64,000 bases of DNA from Cyclobacteriaceae bacterium YHN15 (GCA_003797895.1 RKQB01000005.1:248001-312000); one strand, 5' to 3'. Positions 16,382 through 25,743 are shown, numbered from the stretch's first letter. A program made the numbers and translations. The notes: generated by a model not told the origin, from the sequence alone.

Positions 16382-18115
16382 ATGCACCACATGACAAAGA
16401 CATTACTATTAATTTCTGCAATTGCTTTAATAGCTACAGCAGGTTGCAATCAGTCTTCAGAGCAAAATGATTTGAAAAAATCCGCCGATGCCATTTACTA
16501 TGGCGGTGATATCATAACAATGGGGGGTGATAATGCTGAATATGCTGAGGCAGTTGTTGTAAAAGATGGTAAAATCGTATTTGTGGGCGACATGGAAAGT
16601 GCTTCAAAAATGAAGGGAGGCAGCACTGAAATGCACAATCTAGAAGGTAAAACCATGCTTCCTGGCTTTTTGGATGCGCATAGCCATTACATCAGTTCGC
16701 TATCGGTTGCGAAACAACTCAATCTTTATCCGCCTCCATCAGGTCCTGGAAAGGATGTTCCAAGTATCATGGCTGAATTAAAGCGGTTCAAAGCAGAAAA
16801 CAATATACAAGACGGTGAACTGATACAAGCCTACGGCTATGACGACACTGTCATGCCCGATGGCCGTCTCCTCAATAGGGATGATCTCAATGAAGCCCTG
16901 CCCAACAACCCTGTCTTAGTAGGTCATGTTTCTATGCACGGAGCTGTGTTGAACTCTTTGGCAATGGAAAAGTGGGGTTTAAATGAAAAAACTGAAACAG
17001 CTCCAGGCGGGGTTATTGTACGGAAACCAGGCACCAATGAGCCCTATGGATTGATTATGGAAACTGCCTATTTGCCCATTTTTGGATCACTTCCGCTTCC
17101 AACCAAAACGGAGGAAATAGAATGGTCTATTGCCGCCCAACGTATGTATGCCGAAAACGGGATAACTACAGCCCATGATGGTGCCACCCATTTCAACGAT
17201 ATCATGGTTTTAGACCGTGTATCAAAAGCAGGGGCTAACATCATTGATGTTATTGCATATCCATTTATCACTGAGTTGGACACTATACTAAGTGAGTTCC
17301 CCATAGAATTATGGGGGAAATATCAGGACAGGTTAAAGATCGGAGGAGTCAAAGTTACTATTGATGGATCTCCTCAGGGCCGAACAGCCGCGTTTACCAG
17401 CCCTTACCTGACCGGTGGTCCCAGCGGTGAAAAGGATTGGTTGGGTAAACTCACTTTTCCCCAAAAATTCATCAATGACTTTGTTAAAAAAGTCTATGAG
17501 ATGGGTGTACCACTCAATCTTCATGCTAATGGCGATGGTGCTATTGATGCCTTTTTTAGAGCCCATGAAAACGCAGCGGCGGATGATCTGACAAAAAACA
17601 GGAATATTACCCTGATACATGGCCAGTTTGCCAGAAAAGATCAAATACCAAAGTTTGTGAAATATCAAATTACTCCTTCTTTTTATACCCTGCACACTTA
17701 CTACTTTGCAGATGCACACATAGCAAACCGTGGCAGAGAACAGGCTATGTATATCAGCCCTTTGAAAGATGCTATTGATGCCGGATTAAAACCCACCAAC
17801 CATACCGATTTTGTAGTAGCTCCTTTGGATCAACTTTTTATGCTTTGGTCTGCGGTAAATAGAATTTCCAGAAATGGGGAAGTGATTGGAGAAAATCAAA
17901 AAGTAACTCCTTATGAAGGTTTGCAGGCTATGACGATCAATGTTGCCCACCAATACCAAGAAGAAAATTTAAAAGGAAGCATAACCCAGGGAAAATTAGC
18001 AGATTTGGTCATTTTGGATAAAAATCCTCTTAAAGTCGAACCAGTTGCCATCAAAGATATAATTGTATTGGAAACCCTTAAAGAAGGAAAAACCATTTAC
18101 AAAAGAGGAGGGTAA
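16382..18115 (+). CDS. Amidohydrolase 3 family lipoprotein (YtcJ-like)
   Basis: Exported amidohydrolase. The type II signal peptide has lipobox IATAGC (Cys about residue 22). The metal-dependent hydrolase barrel shows GFLDAHSHYISS (HxH metal motif, residues about 95-105), AENGITTAHDGAT, VTIDGSPQGRTAAF, LNLHANGDGAIDAFF, LIHGQFARKDQIPKF and PTNHTDFVVAPLDQLFML. The C-terminus is the usual composite domain strand (GKLADLVILDKNPLKVEP). Length 577 is typical for YtcJ-type proteins, whose substrates are mostly unknown. As a lipoprotein it should act outside the inner membrane. It starts MHHM; the second Met is also a possible start. Confidence 0.9.
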   Translation: MHHMTKTLLLISAIALIATAGCNQSSEQNDLKKSADAIYYGGDIITMGGDNAEYAEAVVVKDGKIVFVGDMESASKMKGGSTEMHNLEGKTMLPGFLDAHSHYISSLSVAKQLNLYPPPSGPGKDVPSIMAELKRFKAENNIQDGELIQAYGYDDTVMPDGRLLNRDDLNEALPNNPVLVGHVSMHGAVLNSLAMEKWGLNEKTETAPGGVIVRKPGTNEPYGLIMETAYLPIFGSLPLPTKTEEIEWSIAAQRMYAENGITTAHDGATHFNDIMVLDRVSKAGANIIDVIAYPFITELDTILSEFPIELWGKYQDRLKIGGVKVTIDGSPQGRTAAFTSPYLTGGPSGEKDWLGKLTFPQKFINDFVKKVYEMGVPLNLHANGDGAIDAFFRAHENAAADDLTKNRNITLIHGQFARKDQIPKFVKYQITPSFYTLHTYYFADAHIANRGREQAMYISPLKDAIDAGLKPTNHTDFVVAPLDQLFMLWSAVNRISRNGEVIGENQKVTPYEGLQAMTINVAHQYQEENLKGSITQGKLADLVILDKNPLKVEPVAIKDIIVLETLKEGKTIYKRGG

Positions 18116-18137
18116 CAATATCCATCCAATGCCATTA

Positions 18138-19031
18138 TTAAATTCCCCCCACATATTCACTAATCCTTTCCAACAAGGCTTTTTTATAATTTTCCATGGC
18201 CTTTGCTGAAGTAAATAAAAACAAGTAAGGCTCTATGAGCTCAAGTTCCATCAGATAAAATACTCCTTCTGTCCAAACACCATCCACTCGTGCATACAAG
18301 GTATCATTGGCAAAAGTATCCACTAGCTTTTGGAGGTATTCCAATTGGTCGGGGGTAGGAGAGACCTGATGTATGGTACCACCGAAGAAATGTTGCACCC
18401 GGAATTCTCCCTTTTTGGGGCTTTTCAGCACGGCATGGGAAAATTCCCTATTGAAAAAGATATAGGAATATTCTCCGGTCTTGGCCACTTCTTCTACAAA
18501 AGGCTGTACCATAAAATCTTCCTGATTTAACAGTGCAGCAATCATTTCCTGTTTTTCCCGCCAGCTTTCTTTTTGAAGTTTCAGGGTATTTTTTGAACCG
18601 CCACTGACAGTAGGTTTTATGATTAATTTATCTGTATCAAAATCCGTGAAGAAATTTCCCAAATCAAAAGGTTCTTGTTTACGCAGGTAATGGGTAGGGA
18701 CAATAGGGAAGCCTTTTTGCTGAATCTCTTTCAGGTACCATTTGTCAGAGTTCCATAGGATGGTCTCCATGCTGTTCAAGGTAGGAATGCCCAACTCCTG
18801 CACACTATGGCACCATGTAAGAAACTCCGTGTATCTGTCAAAATAGTCCCAAGGGGATTTGATGAGAAGCAAAGAATACTTCTTCCAGTCTACCTTAGGA
18901 TCAGACCAAACTTCAAAATTGAAAGCAATTTCAACTTCTTTTAATATTTTTTCCAAGAGCTCATCTTCATCTACTTCCGTGGAGGTAGCGTAAGAACCCC
19001 TGTTTTCATAGGTGATTACACCGATTTTCAT
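18138..19031 (-). CDS. ATP-grasp ligase of unknown substrate
   Basis: Cytoplasmic ATP-grasp protein of 297 residues resembling glutathione-synthetase-like and RimK/DcsG-type ligases. Seen: the N-terminal pre-ATP-grasp strand MKIGVITYENRG, LLIKSPWDYFDRYTEF, WNSDKWYLKEIQQKGFPIVP, DKLIIKPTVSGGSKNTLKL (ATP-binding Lys), EDFMVQPFVEEVAKTGEYSY, a GEFRVQHFFGG loop, and YARVDGVWTEGVFYLMELEL followed by EPYLF, where the Mg-binding Asp/Glu sit. Such enzymes join a carboxylate to an amine via acyl phosphate. ATG at 19031 is preferred because the residues upstream are not part of the fold. It is divergent from the mannosyltransferase gene, 104 bases apart. Confidence 0.8.
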   Translation of the reverse strand: MKIGVITYENRGSYATSTEVDEDELLEKILKEVEIAFNFEVWSDPKVDWKKYSLLLIKSPWDYFDRYTEFLTWCHSVQELGIPTLNSMETILWNSDKWYLKEIQQKGFPIVPTHYLRKQEPFDLGNFFTDFDTDKLIIKPTVSGGSKNTLKLQKESWREKQEMIAALLNQEDFMVQPFVEEVAKTGEYSYIFFNREFSHAVLKSPKKGEFRVQHFFGGTIHQVSPTPDQLEYLQKLVDTFANDTLYARVDGVWTEGVFYLMELELIEPYLFLFTSAKAMENYKKALLERISEYVGGI

Positions 19032-19135
19032 CATTTTTTTGATATTTCTTGGGCAATTATACTGTATTTCCATCATTTTTTACATTTGTGCATATAATTC
19101 CATGTTATAAATTATATTTTTGGATTTTAGTTTTT

Positions 19136-19882
19136 ATGAATAGAGACAAACTCGTAATCATTCCCACCTACAATGAATTGGAAAATATCCAGGACATGAT
19201 CCTTTCTGTGATGGGTTTGGAAGGTGATTTTGAGTTATTGATCATTGATGACAACTCTCCTGATGGAACGGCCGAAGTTGTCAAAAAATTAAAAAAAGAT
19301 TTTCCGGAACGTTTACATTTGATCCAAAGAGAAGGAAAACAGGGTTTGGGGACTGCCTATATTGAGGGCTTTCGATACGGTCTCATGAACGGCTTTCAAT
19401 ATATTTTTGAGATGGATGCTGATTTTTCACATAATCCTCAGGATTTGATCAAATTATATAATTCCTGTGCGGTGGAAGGTTATGATTTGGCTATTGGGTC
19501 GAGATACATCACAGGGGTAAATGTAGTCAACTGGCCAATGGGAAGGGTGTTGATGTCTTTTTTTGCAAGCAAGTATGTTCAGTTCATTACCGGGATGCCA
19601 ATCAAGGATGCCACAGCTGGATTTAAGTGCTATTCAAGAAGGGTTTTGGAAGCTATCAATCTAAACAGCATCAGGTTTATTGGATATGCTTTTCAGATTG
19701 AAATGAAATTTACTACCTGGAAACTGGGCTTTAAAATCAAAGAAGTCCCCATAATATTTACAGATCGCACCAAGGGTACATCAAAAATGAACACCCGTAT
19801 ATTTCGTGAAGCAGTTTTTGGGGTAATCTATATGAAAATCAAAAGTTTTTTTGTCAGATATAAACCTAATCAAAGCGTATAG
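19136..19882 (+). CDS. Polyprenol-phosphate mannosyltransferase-like GT2 glycosyltransferase
   Basis: Family GT2 enzyme of the dolichol-phosphate mannose synthase (DPM1) type, making a polyprenyl-phosphate sugar as donor for envelope glycosylation. Seen: VIIPTYNELENIQDMI, LLIIDDNSPDGTAEVV (nucleotide-binding Asp), GTAYIEGFRYG, EMDADFSHNPQDL (DAD metal motif), GSRYITGVNVVNWPMGR, KDATAGFKCYSRRVL and FTDRTKGTSKMN. At 248 residues it is the soluble form without the extra membrane domain. ATG at 19136 immediately precedes the fold; upstream in-frame sequence is not family-like. Its 3' end overlaps the convergent permease gene by 17 bases. Confidence 0.92.
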   Translation: MNRDKLVIIPTYNELENIQDMILSVMGLEGDFELLIIDDNSPDGTAEVVKKLKKDFPERLHLIQREGKQGLGTAYIEGFRYGLMNGFQYIFEMDADFSHNPQDLIKLYNSCAVEGYDLAIGSRYITGVNVVNWPMGRVLMSFFASKYVQFITGMPIKDATAGFKCYSRRVLEAINLNSIRFIGYAFQIEMKFTTWKLGFKIKEVPIIFTDRTKGTSKMNTRIFREAVFGVIYMKIKSFFVRYKPNQSV

Positions 19883-21104
19883 CTTTAATGGGCTGTATAT
19901 TGCTGATGACCATGGCAGGTAAAAAGAGTACCAAGGTCGTCACCATTAAAACCACCAAATTCAGGGTAATGAAGATAGGCCAGTTCCAAAAGATGGGTAC
20001 AAAGCTCATATAATAATTGACAGGGTCAAGCGGTATCAGTTTGAATTGATCCTGAAGGTAACCGAAACCCAAAGCTATTGTATTGCCATAGATTAATCCC
20101 CTTCCGATTATACGTACTCCGTTCCAAACAAAAATTCTCCTGATCTGACTGTTTCTTGTTCCCAGTGACTTGAGAATTCCAATCATTTGGGTTCTTTCCA
20201 TGATCAGAATGAACAAAATAGAAACCATATTAAAGGCCGCAACAAAAAGGATAAGCCCCAGAAATACATAGACATTGTTGTTAAGCAAGAGTAGCCAATC
20301 GAAAATTTCAATGTATTTATCCCTGACTTTAACCAACTTCAGGTCAAAGTCCAATAGGTCATAAAGTTCCTCTTCATTTTTTTCCAAATTGGAAGGATCT
20401 TTGACAAAAACTTCAAATCCTCCCACCTGTTCATCTGACCAGGAGTTTAAATTTCTTATGACCTGGATATCACCTATGATAATTTTATTATCAAAATCCT
20501 CCAGAAAAGTTTCATAAAGACCGACTATTTCCAACCTCCTGAACCTTGGAGGTTCCTGTACATAATACATAGTAACCCTGTCGCCAACATCAAGAAGCAA
20601 TTTATTGGCAATCTTTGTGCTCAACACTATTTCATTGCTTGCAGCAGAATCCATAAACTGTATAAACCTGCCTTTTTTAATGGAATCTTTAAAGCTAAGG
20701 GAATCAAATTCGGGCCCAACACCTTTCATTAAAACCCCTTCTACCTCATTATCACCCTTTAATAGTCCTGGCTTGTGTGCAAATGATTGGACATGGGATA
20801 TAAATTCTGCTGTAGGGTAGTCTTTAAAAAAATCTGTCTTTTTTGAGGTAGGGGATTCCTCAAAGGCATTTCCGGACATAAATCTCAAGACCTGGAAATG
20901 TCCTGTAAAGGAGAAGACTTTATTGGAGATTTCATTCTGAAATCCTCCCAAAATCATAAAGGAAATCAATGATATCGCAATACCTATTGCTACTGAGGCT
21001 ACAGCAATCCTATGGATGGTTCCGGTAAAGCCACCCGCACTTTTAAAACTTATTCTTTTGGCAATGAAATAAGAAAGGTTCAAGGAATTTATTAATTTGG
21101 TCAA
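19866..21104 (-). CDS. LolC/LolE-like ABC transporter permease (FtsX family)
   Basis: Inner-membrane permease with the LolC/E layout: an N-terminal amphipathic stretch and TM1 (residues about 28-52, VASVAIGIAISLISFMILGG), a large periplasmic MacB-like domain (about 55-265), then an FtsX domain with three TM segments (about 275-300, 325-345, 375-400) and the family element LKSLGTRNSQIRRIF. LolCDE extracts lipoproteins from the inner membrane for outer-membrane sorting. A single LolC/E-like permease is usual in Bacteroidota and would be a homodimer with an ATPase encoded elsewhere. It diverges from the NamZ gene with only 19 bases between the start codons. Confidence 0.87.
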   Translation of the reverse strand: MTKLINSLNLSYFIAKRISFKSAGGFTGTIHRIAVASVAIGIAISLISFMILGGFQNEISNKVFSFTGHFQVLRFMSGNAFEESPTSKKTDFFKDYPTAEFISHVQSFAHKPGLLKGDNEVEGVLMKGVGPEFDSLSFKDSIKKGRFIQFMDSAASNEIVLSTKIANKLLLDVGDRVTMYYVQEPPRFRRLEIVGLYETFLEDFDNKIIIGDIQVIRNLNSWSDEQVGGFEVFVKDPSNLEKNEEELYDLLDFDLKLVKVRDKYIEIFDWLLLLNNNVYVFLGLILFVAAFNMVSILFILIMERTQMIGILKSLGTRNSQIRRIFVWNGVRIIGRGLIYGNTIALGFGYLQDQFKLIPLDPVNYYMSFVPIFWNWPIFITLNLVVLMVTTLVLFLPAMVISNIQPIKAIRFD

Positions 21105-21123
21105 AATCTAGCGCAAAATAACC

Positions 21124-22323
21124 ATGAAGCCGATCAAATTGATGATTCTTTTCAGTTTTTTAATTTCCTCTTTTGCTTTTTGCAAAAATCAGGCAAAAGA
21201 AAAGGAAAAAACAGTCATTGAAAAAAAAGCTGCCATTATTACAGCTGCTGAACAACCTGACGTTTATCTTAAATTCTTGGAAGGAAAAAGAGTGGGTCTG
21301 GTCGTCAATCAAACCTCCATTTTGACTAATAAAAACAACATGCATCTGGTGGATTATCTGATGATGGAGGGAGTCGATGTGAAAAAAGTCTTCGTGCCTG
21401 AACATGGCTTCAGGGGTGATGCCGATGCAGGGGAGGAGATAAAATCCGAAATTGACAAAAGCACTGGTTTACCGATTGTTTCTTTGTATGGTGAGAATAA
21501 AAAACCATCTGCTAAAACCTTGGAGGACATTGATGTTCTGGTATATGATCTTCAGGATGTGGGTATCCGGTTTTTTACCTATATCAGTACCATGCACTAT
21601 GTCATGGAAAGCTGTGCGGAAAATAATATGCCTTTATTGATTTTCGATAGACCCAATCCCAATGGCAATTACATTGATGGACCTGTTTTGAAGAAAGGCT
21701 TTGAAAGTTTTGTAGGTATGCACCCTATTCCCGTTGTGCATGGGTTGACAGTAGGGGAACTGGCACAGATGATCAATGGTGAAGGTTGGCTAAAAGGGAA
21801 AGTAAAAGCCCCCATTCAGGTTATACCTGTTAAAAACTGGAACCATAGTATGCCCTATAGCCTACCTGTTAAACCTTCGCCGAACCTTCCAAACGATACT
21901 GCAATCAGATTATATCCAACTTTGTGTTATTTCGAGGGAACAGATGTGTCTTTGGGCAGAGGAACATATTACCCTTTCCAGGTTTATGGCTATCCAGACC
22001 CTAAATTCGGAGATTTTACTTTTACCCCGGTCAGTATCGTGGGCATGTCCAAAAATCCTCCCCAGCAGGATAAAGTATGTTATGGAGAAGATCTGAGAAA
22101 TGAGCCTTTGAACCATCAATTTACTTTAAAGTATCTCCTCCGCGCTTATCAGATTTCAGGAAAAAAGGAAAAATTCTTCAATAATTTTTTTGATAAGTTG
22201 GCAGGTACGGATCAGTTGAGAAAAGATATCCTGGCAGGTAAATCTGAAGATGAAATCAGGGCAGGATGGCAAAAAGAACTGGAATCCTATAAACAGATGC
22301 GGAAAAAGTACAAAATATACTGA
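21124..22323 (+). CDS. Exo-beta-N-acetylmuramidase NamZ family (DUF1343)
   Basis: DUF1343 protein. Characterised members (NamZ, glycoside hydrolase family GH171) remove terminal N-acetylmuramic acid from peptidoglycan fragments. The N-terminal signal ends SSFAFCKN, so it may be a lipoprotein. Family blocks seen: GKRVGLVVNQTS, KKVFVPEHGFRGDADAGEE, LPIVSLYGENKKPS, LVYDLQDVGIRFFTYISTM, LIFDRPNPNGNYIDGPVL, HGLTVGELAQMINGEGWL, LPVKPSPNLPNDTAIRLYP and EGTDVSLGRGTYYPFQVYG. Length 399 is normal. With the S66 carboxypeptidase at 2 kb it points to cell-wall recycling. It may share a divergent promoter region with the LolC/E permease. Confidence 0.92.
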   Translation: MKPIKLMILFSFLISSFAFCKNQAKEKEKTVIEKKAAIITAAEQPDVYLKFLEGKRVGLVVNQTSILTNKNNMHLVDYLMMEGVDVKKVFVPEHGFRGDADAGEEIKSEIDKSTGLPIVSLYGENKKPSAKTLEDIDVLVYDLQDVGIRFFTYISTMHYVMESCAENNMPLLIFDRPNPNGNYIDGPVLKKGFESFVGMHPIPVVHGLTVGELAQMINGEGWLKGKVKAPIQVIPVKNWNHSMPYSLPVKPSPNLPNDTAIRLYPTLCYFEGTDVSLGRGTYYPFQVYGYPDPKFGDFTFTPVSIVGMSKNPPQQDKVCYGEDLRNEPLNHQFTLKYLLRAYQISGKKEKFFNNFFDKLAGTDQLRKDILAGKSEDEIRAGWQKELESYKQMRKKYKIY

Positions 22324-22621
22324 GGGTTCTGTTTACATAATACATTCCGTCCAAAAAACAAAGGAAATTTCTCTATTGGTCCAATTGTGGAAAATCATAT
22401 TACCATTTTATAAAGAGCCTTCATTTTTCAAAGCTGCTAAAGCAAGAAAAGGGTTTCTTCTGATTTAATTTTTTCATTTTTCAGCCCTAATTGATTTCAA
22501 AGGCTTAGCATGTAACAAACATCACCGAATTTCTTTTTGAAAGTTATGACTTTTGTCTATTGAATTGGATGCAGGGTTTCTTGTACCATTTTTGATGATT
22601 TTAAACAGATAATGAAATAAT

Positions 22622-24373
22622 ATGAGCAAAAGTATAACAGGTACCCTGAAGGGATTTCTTCCCATCCTGGATTGGTTACCTAATTATAAAAAAACTGATC
22701 TTCAAGGAGACCTTTCTGCCGGTCTCACGGTGGGTATAATGTTGATTCCACAGGGCATGGCTTATGCTATGTTGGCCGGTTTGGAACCCATTCATGGTCT
22801 GTACGCGGTAACGGTCCCTTTGTTATTATATGCAATCTTTGGAACTTCGAGACAGCTAGCAGTTGGTCCCGTAGCAATGGTTTCCTTATTGACGGCCGCG
22901 GGTATTGCCAGTTTGAATCCTGCATCCCCTGAGCAGTATTTGATTTATGCGCTTTCCTTGGCCTTTTTAGTAGGTCTGATCCAATTTGGAATGGGACTTT
23001 TGAGATTGGGCTTTGTGGTGAATTTCCTTTCCCATCCTGTCATCAATGGCTTTACTTCTGCTGCTGCCATAATTATCGGACTTAGCCAGATCAAACATTT
23101 ACTCAGGATCAACCTTCCCAATTCCGAACATATTCAGGAAATGGTGGTTGCTATTGCCCAAAACATAGGGGATATTCATTGGCTGACTTTTGGAATAGGG
23201 GTGATTGGTATCATCATTATCAAATATGGAAAGAAAATACATAAAAGTTTTCCAGCGCCTTTGGTCGCAGTGATCTTGGGTATAGCGCTGGTTTCAGCTT
23301 TTGATCTGACAGCTCAGGGTGTAAAGATTGTTGGCGATGTACCGAGCGGTTTGCCTACATTATCTTCACCCTCCTTCGATATGGAGGTTTGGAGTACCTT
23401 ATTACCAATTGCTTTGACTATTTCTTTGGTGGGTTTTGCGGAAAGTTTTGCAGTGGCCAAAACCATACAGGCAAAGCATAAGAATTACCGTTTGGATGCC
23501 AATCAGGAGTTGATTGGGTTGGGAATGGCAAATTTTGGTGCTGCCTTTTTCAGAGGTTATCCTGTTACTGGTGGTTTTTCAAGGACAGCCGTGAACAATG
23601 ATGCAGGAGCGAAAACAGGTTTGGCATCAATTTTCAGTGCCATATTGATTGTCCTTACGTTATTGTTCTTTACAGGTTTATTCTATAACCTTCCAAGTGC
23701 CATCCTGGCAGCAGTTGTTTTGGTGGCTGTATCAGGATTGATTGATTTCAAGGAGCCTATGCATTTATGGCATAAGGACAAATCTGATTTTGCCATGTTG
23801 ATGGCCACCTTTATCATTACTTTGACTTTAGGGATTGAAACCGGAATTATAGCCGGTATGGTATTGTCTCTATTGGTAGTAATTTACAGGGCTTCCAGGC
23901 CTCATATGGCGCAATTGGGAAGGGTTCCAGGCACCAATATTTTCCGGAATATCAAGAGGTTCCAAAATCTTGAACAAAGGGATGACCTTCTAATGATCAG
24001 AGTAGATGGCCCTGTTTATTTCGCCAATGTGGAATTCATCAAGGATAAGATTGACAAATGGATATCCAAAAAGAATGAAAATGTTAAAATGATTGTGTTT
24101 AACATGGAAAGTGTGACCAATATTGACAGTACAGGGGCCCATGAGCTCAACGAATGGATCACTTCTTGGAGAAAAGCCGGAATTGATGTGTGTATGAGTA
24201 GTATCAAAGGACCGGTCAGGGATGTACTGAACCGCTGGGGAATATTGGAATCTGTGGGCAGTGACCATGTTTTCCTTGATGATAACTCAGCCGTAGCAGC
24301 CTTTGAAAAAGAAATCAACCTGGATTTCATTGAAAAATATTCACCCTATGCTTTACAAACAAATCCAAAGTAA
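22622..24373 (+). CDS. SulP family anion transporter with STAS domain
   Basis: Inner-membrane SulP/SLC26 transporter. The N-terminal two thirds carry about 12-14 TM segments with the family blocks GLTVGIMLIPQGMAYAMLAG, GTSRQLAVGPVAMVSLL and GFAESFAVAKTIQAKHKNY. Residues about 440-560 are a cytoplasmic STAS domain (IRVDGPVYFANVEFIKDKI, VFNMESVTNIDSTGAHELNE). Substrates in the family include sulfate, bicarbonate and C4-dicarboxylates. Its stop overlaps the start of the carbonic anhydrase gene by one base (TAATG), so bicarbonate is the most likely substrate by context, as in cyanobacterial BicA or SulP-carbonic anhydrase fusions. Sulfate cannot be excluded. Confidence 0.92.
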   Translation: MSKSITGTLKGFLPILDWLPNYKKTDLQGDLSAGLTVGIMLIPQGMAYAMLAGLEPIHGLYAVTVPLLLYAIFGTSRQLAVGPVAMVSLLTAAGIASLNPASPEQYLIYALSLAFLVGLIQFGMGLLRLGFVVNFLSHPVINGFTSAAAIIIGLSQIKHLLRINLPNSEHIQEMVVAIAQNIGDIHWLTFGIGVIGIIIIKYGKKIHKSFPAPLVAVILGIALVSAFDLTAQGVKIVGDVPSGLPTLSSPSFDMEVWSTLLPIALTISLVGFAESFAVAKTIQAKHKNYRLDANQELIGLGMANFGAAFFRGYPVTGGFSRTAVNNDAGAKTGLASIFSAILIVLTLLFFTGLFYNLPSAILAAVVLVAVSGLIDFKEPMHLWHKDKSDFAMLMATFIITLTLGIETGIIAGMVLSLLVVIYRASRPHMAQLGRVPGTNIFRNIKRFQNLEQRDDLLMIRVDGPVYFANVEFIKDKIDKWISKKNENVKMIVFNMESVTNIDSTGAHELNEWITSWRKAGIDVCMSSIKGPVRDVLNRWGILESVGSDHVFLDDNSAVAAFEKEINLDFIEKYSPYALQTNPK

Positions 24374-24990
24374 TGTGTCAGATAGATCTTAATAAGTACC
24401 TGGAATACAACAAAGAATGGGCAGCCAAGATGCTGTCCTCCCAAGGGGATTACTTCGATTCATTGAAAGAAGGTCAGTCTCCAAAGGCGCTTCTTGTAGG
24501 CTGCTCTGACAGCAGGGTTTCTCCTTCAAAAGTTTTGGGACTTGAATTGGGAGACCTTTTTGTACACAGAAATATCGCAAACGTTGTTTCCCATACAGAC
24601 CTCAATTTCCTTTCTGTCATGCAATACGCTGTAGAAAATTTGGGGATCCACGATATCATCGTCTATGGACATTACGGTTGTGGAGGTATTCGGGCTGCCT
24701 ATGAAAATAAATCCAATGGCTTGATCGATAACTGGCTCGCCAATATTAAAGATGTCATCCGGCATCATAAAAATGAGCTGGAAGAGATTGAGAATGAAAA
24801 TGATAGGATCAATAAACTTGTAGAGCTCAATGTGTTGGAGCAGATTGAAAACATCAAGCAAACATCTATTTATAAAAAGGCGATAGGAAGAGGGGAAGCA
24901 ATCAGGTTACACGCCTGGGTGTTTGATTTCTCTACCGGATTGGTCCATGATCTGAAGAAAAAATACAATATAGTTCCTGCTGTAGTCTGA
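24373..24990 (+). CDS. Beta-class carbonic anhydrase
   Basis: Zinc enzyme interconverting CO2 and bicarbonate. The zinc ligands are all visible: Cys44 and the Asp46-Arg48 dyad in GCSDSRVSP, and His100 and Cys103 in YGHYGCGGIRAA. Length 205 and the order LGDLFVHRNIANVV, FLSVMQYAVENLGI, then the C-terminal LHAWVFDFSTGLVHDL are standard. It is translationally coupled to the SulP gene, so the pair probably imports and equilibrates inorganic carbon or controls pH. Cytoplasmic; no signal peptide. Confidence 0.95.
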   Translation: MCQIDLNKYLEYNKEWAAKMLSSQGDYFDSLKEGQSPKALLVGCSDSRVSPSKVLGLELGDLFVHRNIANVVSHTDLNFLSVMQYAVENLGIHDIIVYGHYGCGGIRAAYENKSNGLIDNWLANIKDVIRHHKNELEEIENENDRINKLVELNVLEQIENIKQTSIYKKAIGRGEAIRLHAWVFDFSTGLVHDLKKKYNIVPAVV

Positions 24991-25000
24991 TTCCAATTCA

Positions 25001-25057
25001 ACCACAAAACCATTGGTTAAAAAAACCACAAAAGTTACAAAAGGAACACAAAAGAAA
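25001..25057. repeat. Degenerate AACCACAAAA/ACAAAA tract
   Basis: After the carbonic anhydrase stop, units AACCACAAAA (twice), GTTACAAAA and GGAACACAAAA follow in a row. No coding frame. Confidence 0.5.
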
Positions 25058-25077
25058 GGGACAGTTTTCGCTGTCCC
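25050..25077 (-). terminator. Terminator of the Crp/Fnr regulator gene
   Basis: Stem GGGACAG/CTGTCCC (25058-25064 and 25071-25077), six-base loop. Read on the minus strand it is followed by TTTCTTTT, so it best serves the minus-strand gene ending at 25087. Confidence 0.8.
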
Positions 25078-25086
25078 TATCATTTG

Positions 25087-25743
25087 TTAATTACTGATCA
25101 ATTCCTCAAAATCATCCCGGATATAAATTACATTCCTTCCTAACTCAATCCATTTCTTTTTTTCCAGTTGCTTGAGTAACCTGGAAATTACCTCTCTTGA
25201 AGTGCCCAGTTCATTGGCGATTTCCTGATGGGTTGTATTCAGCTCATTGGTTTTTTGCTGTTTCATTTTGGTTACTATATATCGCATCAGTCTTTCATCC
25301 ATTCTTTTGAAAGCGACTGCATCAAGCGCAATCAACATTTCCTGAAATCTGTTCTGATAAGTCATGGCTACAAAGTCTTTCCATTGTTTGTACTGATCCT
25401 GCCATTGTTCATGTTTTTGAAGTGGAACTCCCAGGAGGATAGTCTTTTCTTCAGCCACCGCCTTGATCTCACTTGGTTTGGAAGCTGAACAGCAAGTCAA
25501 TGAAAGTGCGCAGGTTTCACCCGGTTCCAAATGGTACAAAAACAATTCCTTTCCATCTTCATCCATTCGGAGGATTTTAACAGCTCCTTCTAAAATAATA
25601 GGGACCATCTTGATAAATTGTCCGGGTTCTGTAATCACTTTCCCAGCTTGGAATTCATGAATGGTGCCATGTTCAATTAATTCCTTTAATAAATTGGGAT
25701 CCGTGAGATTGGGAAGAATTTGTTTTAATTTTTCAATTTCCAT
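25087..25743 (-). CDS. Crp/Fnr family transcriptional regulator
   Basis: Dimeric DNA-binding regulator of 218 residues. Residues about 15-125 are a cyclic-nucleotide-binding-like fold (FQAGKVITEPGQF, ILEGAVKILRMDEDGKELFLYHLEPGETCALSLTC in the sensor region). Residues about 150-215 are the winged helix with recognition helix TSREVISRLLKQLEKK after TTHQEIANELG. The sensor contains two adjacent cysteines (TCCSAS) but no FNR-type N-terminal cysteine cluster, so the ligand is unclear. It lies convergent to the SulP-carbonic anhydrase pair and next to an SDR gene and a universal stress protein gene, which suggests a stress or respiratory regulon. Confidence 0.92.
   Translation of the reverse strand: MEIEKLKQILPNLTDPNLLKELIEHGTIHEFQAGKVITEPGQFIKMVPIILEGAVKILRMDEDGKELFLYHLEPGETCALSLTCCSASKPSEIKAVAEEKTILLGVPLQKHEQWQDQYKQWKDFVAMTYQNRFQEMLIALDAVAFKRMDERLMRYIVTKMKQQKTNELNTTHQEIANELGTSREVISRLLKQLEKKKWIELGRNVIYIRDDFEELISN

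Noticed and set aside
19081..19135. Possible TTG / TATTTTTG promoter before the mannosyltransferase
   Set aside because: The two boxes are 26 bases apart, outside the 17-23 base range of the Bacteroidota consensus, so not reported as a promoter.
25087..25743. FNR-type oxygen sensor
   Set aside because: The N-terminal iron-sulfur cysteine cluster is absent, so only the wider Crp/Fnr family is called.
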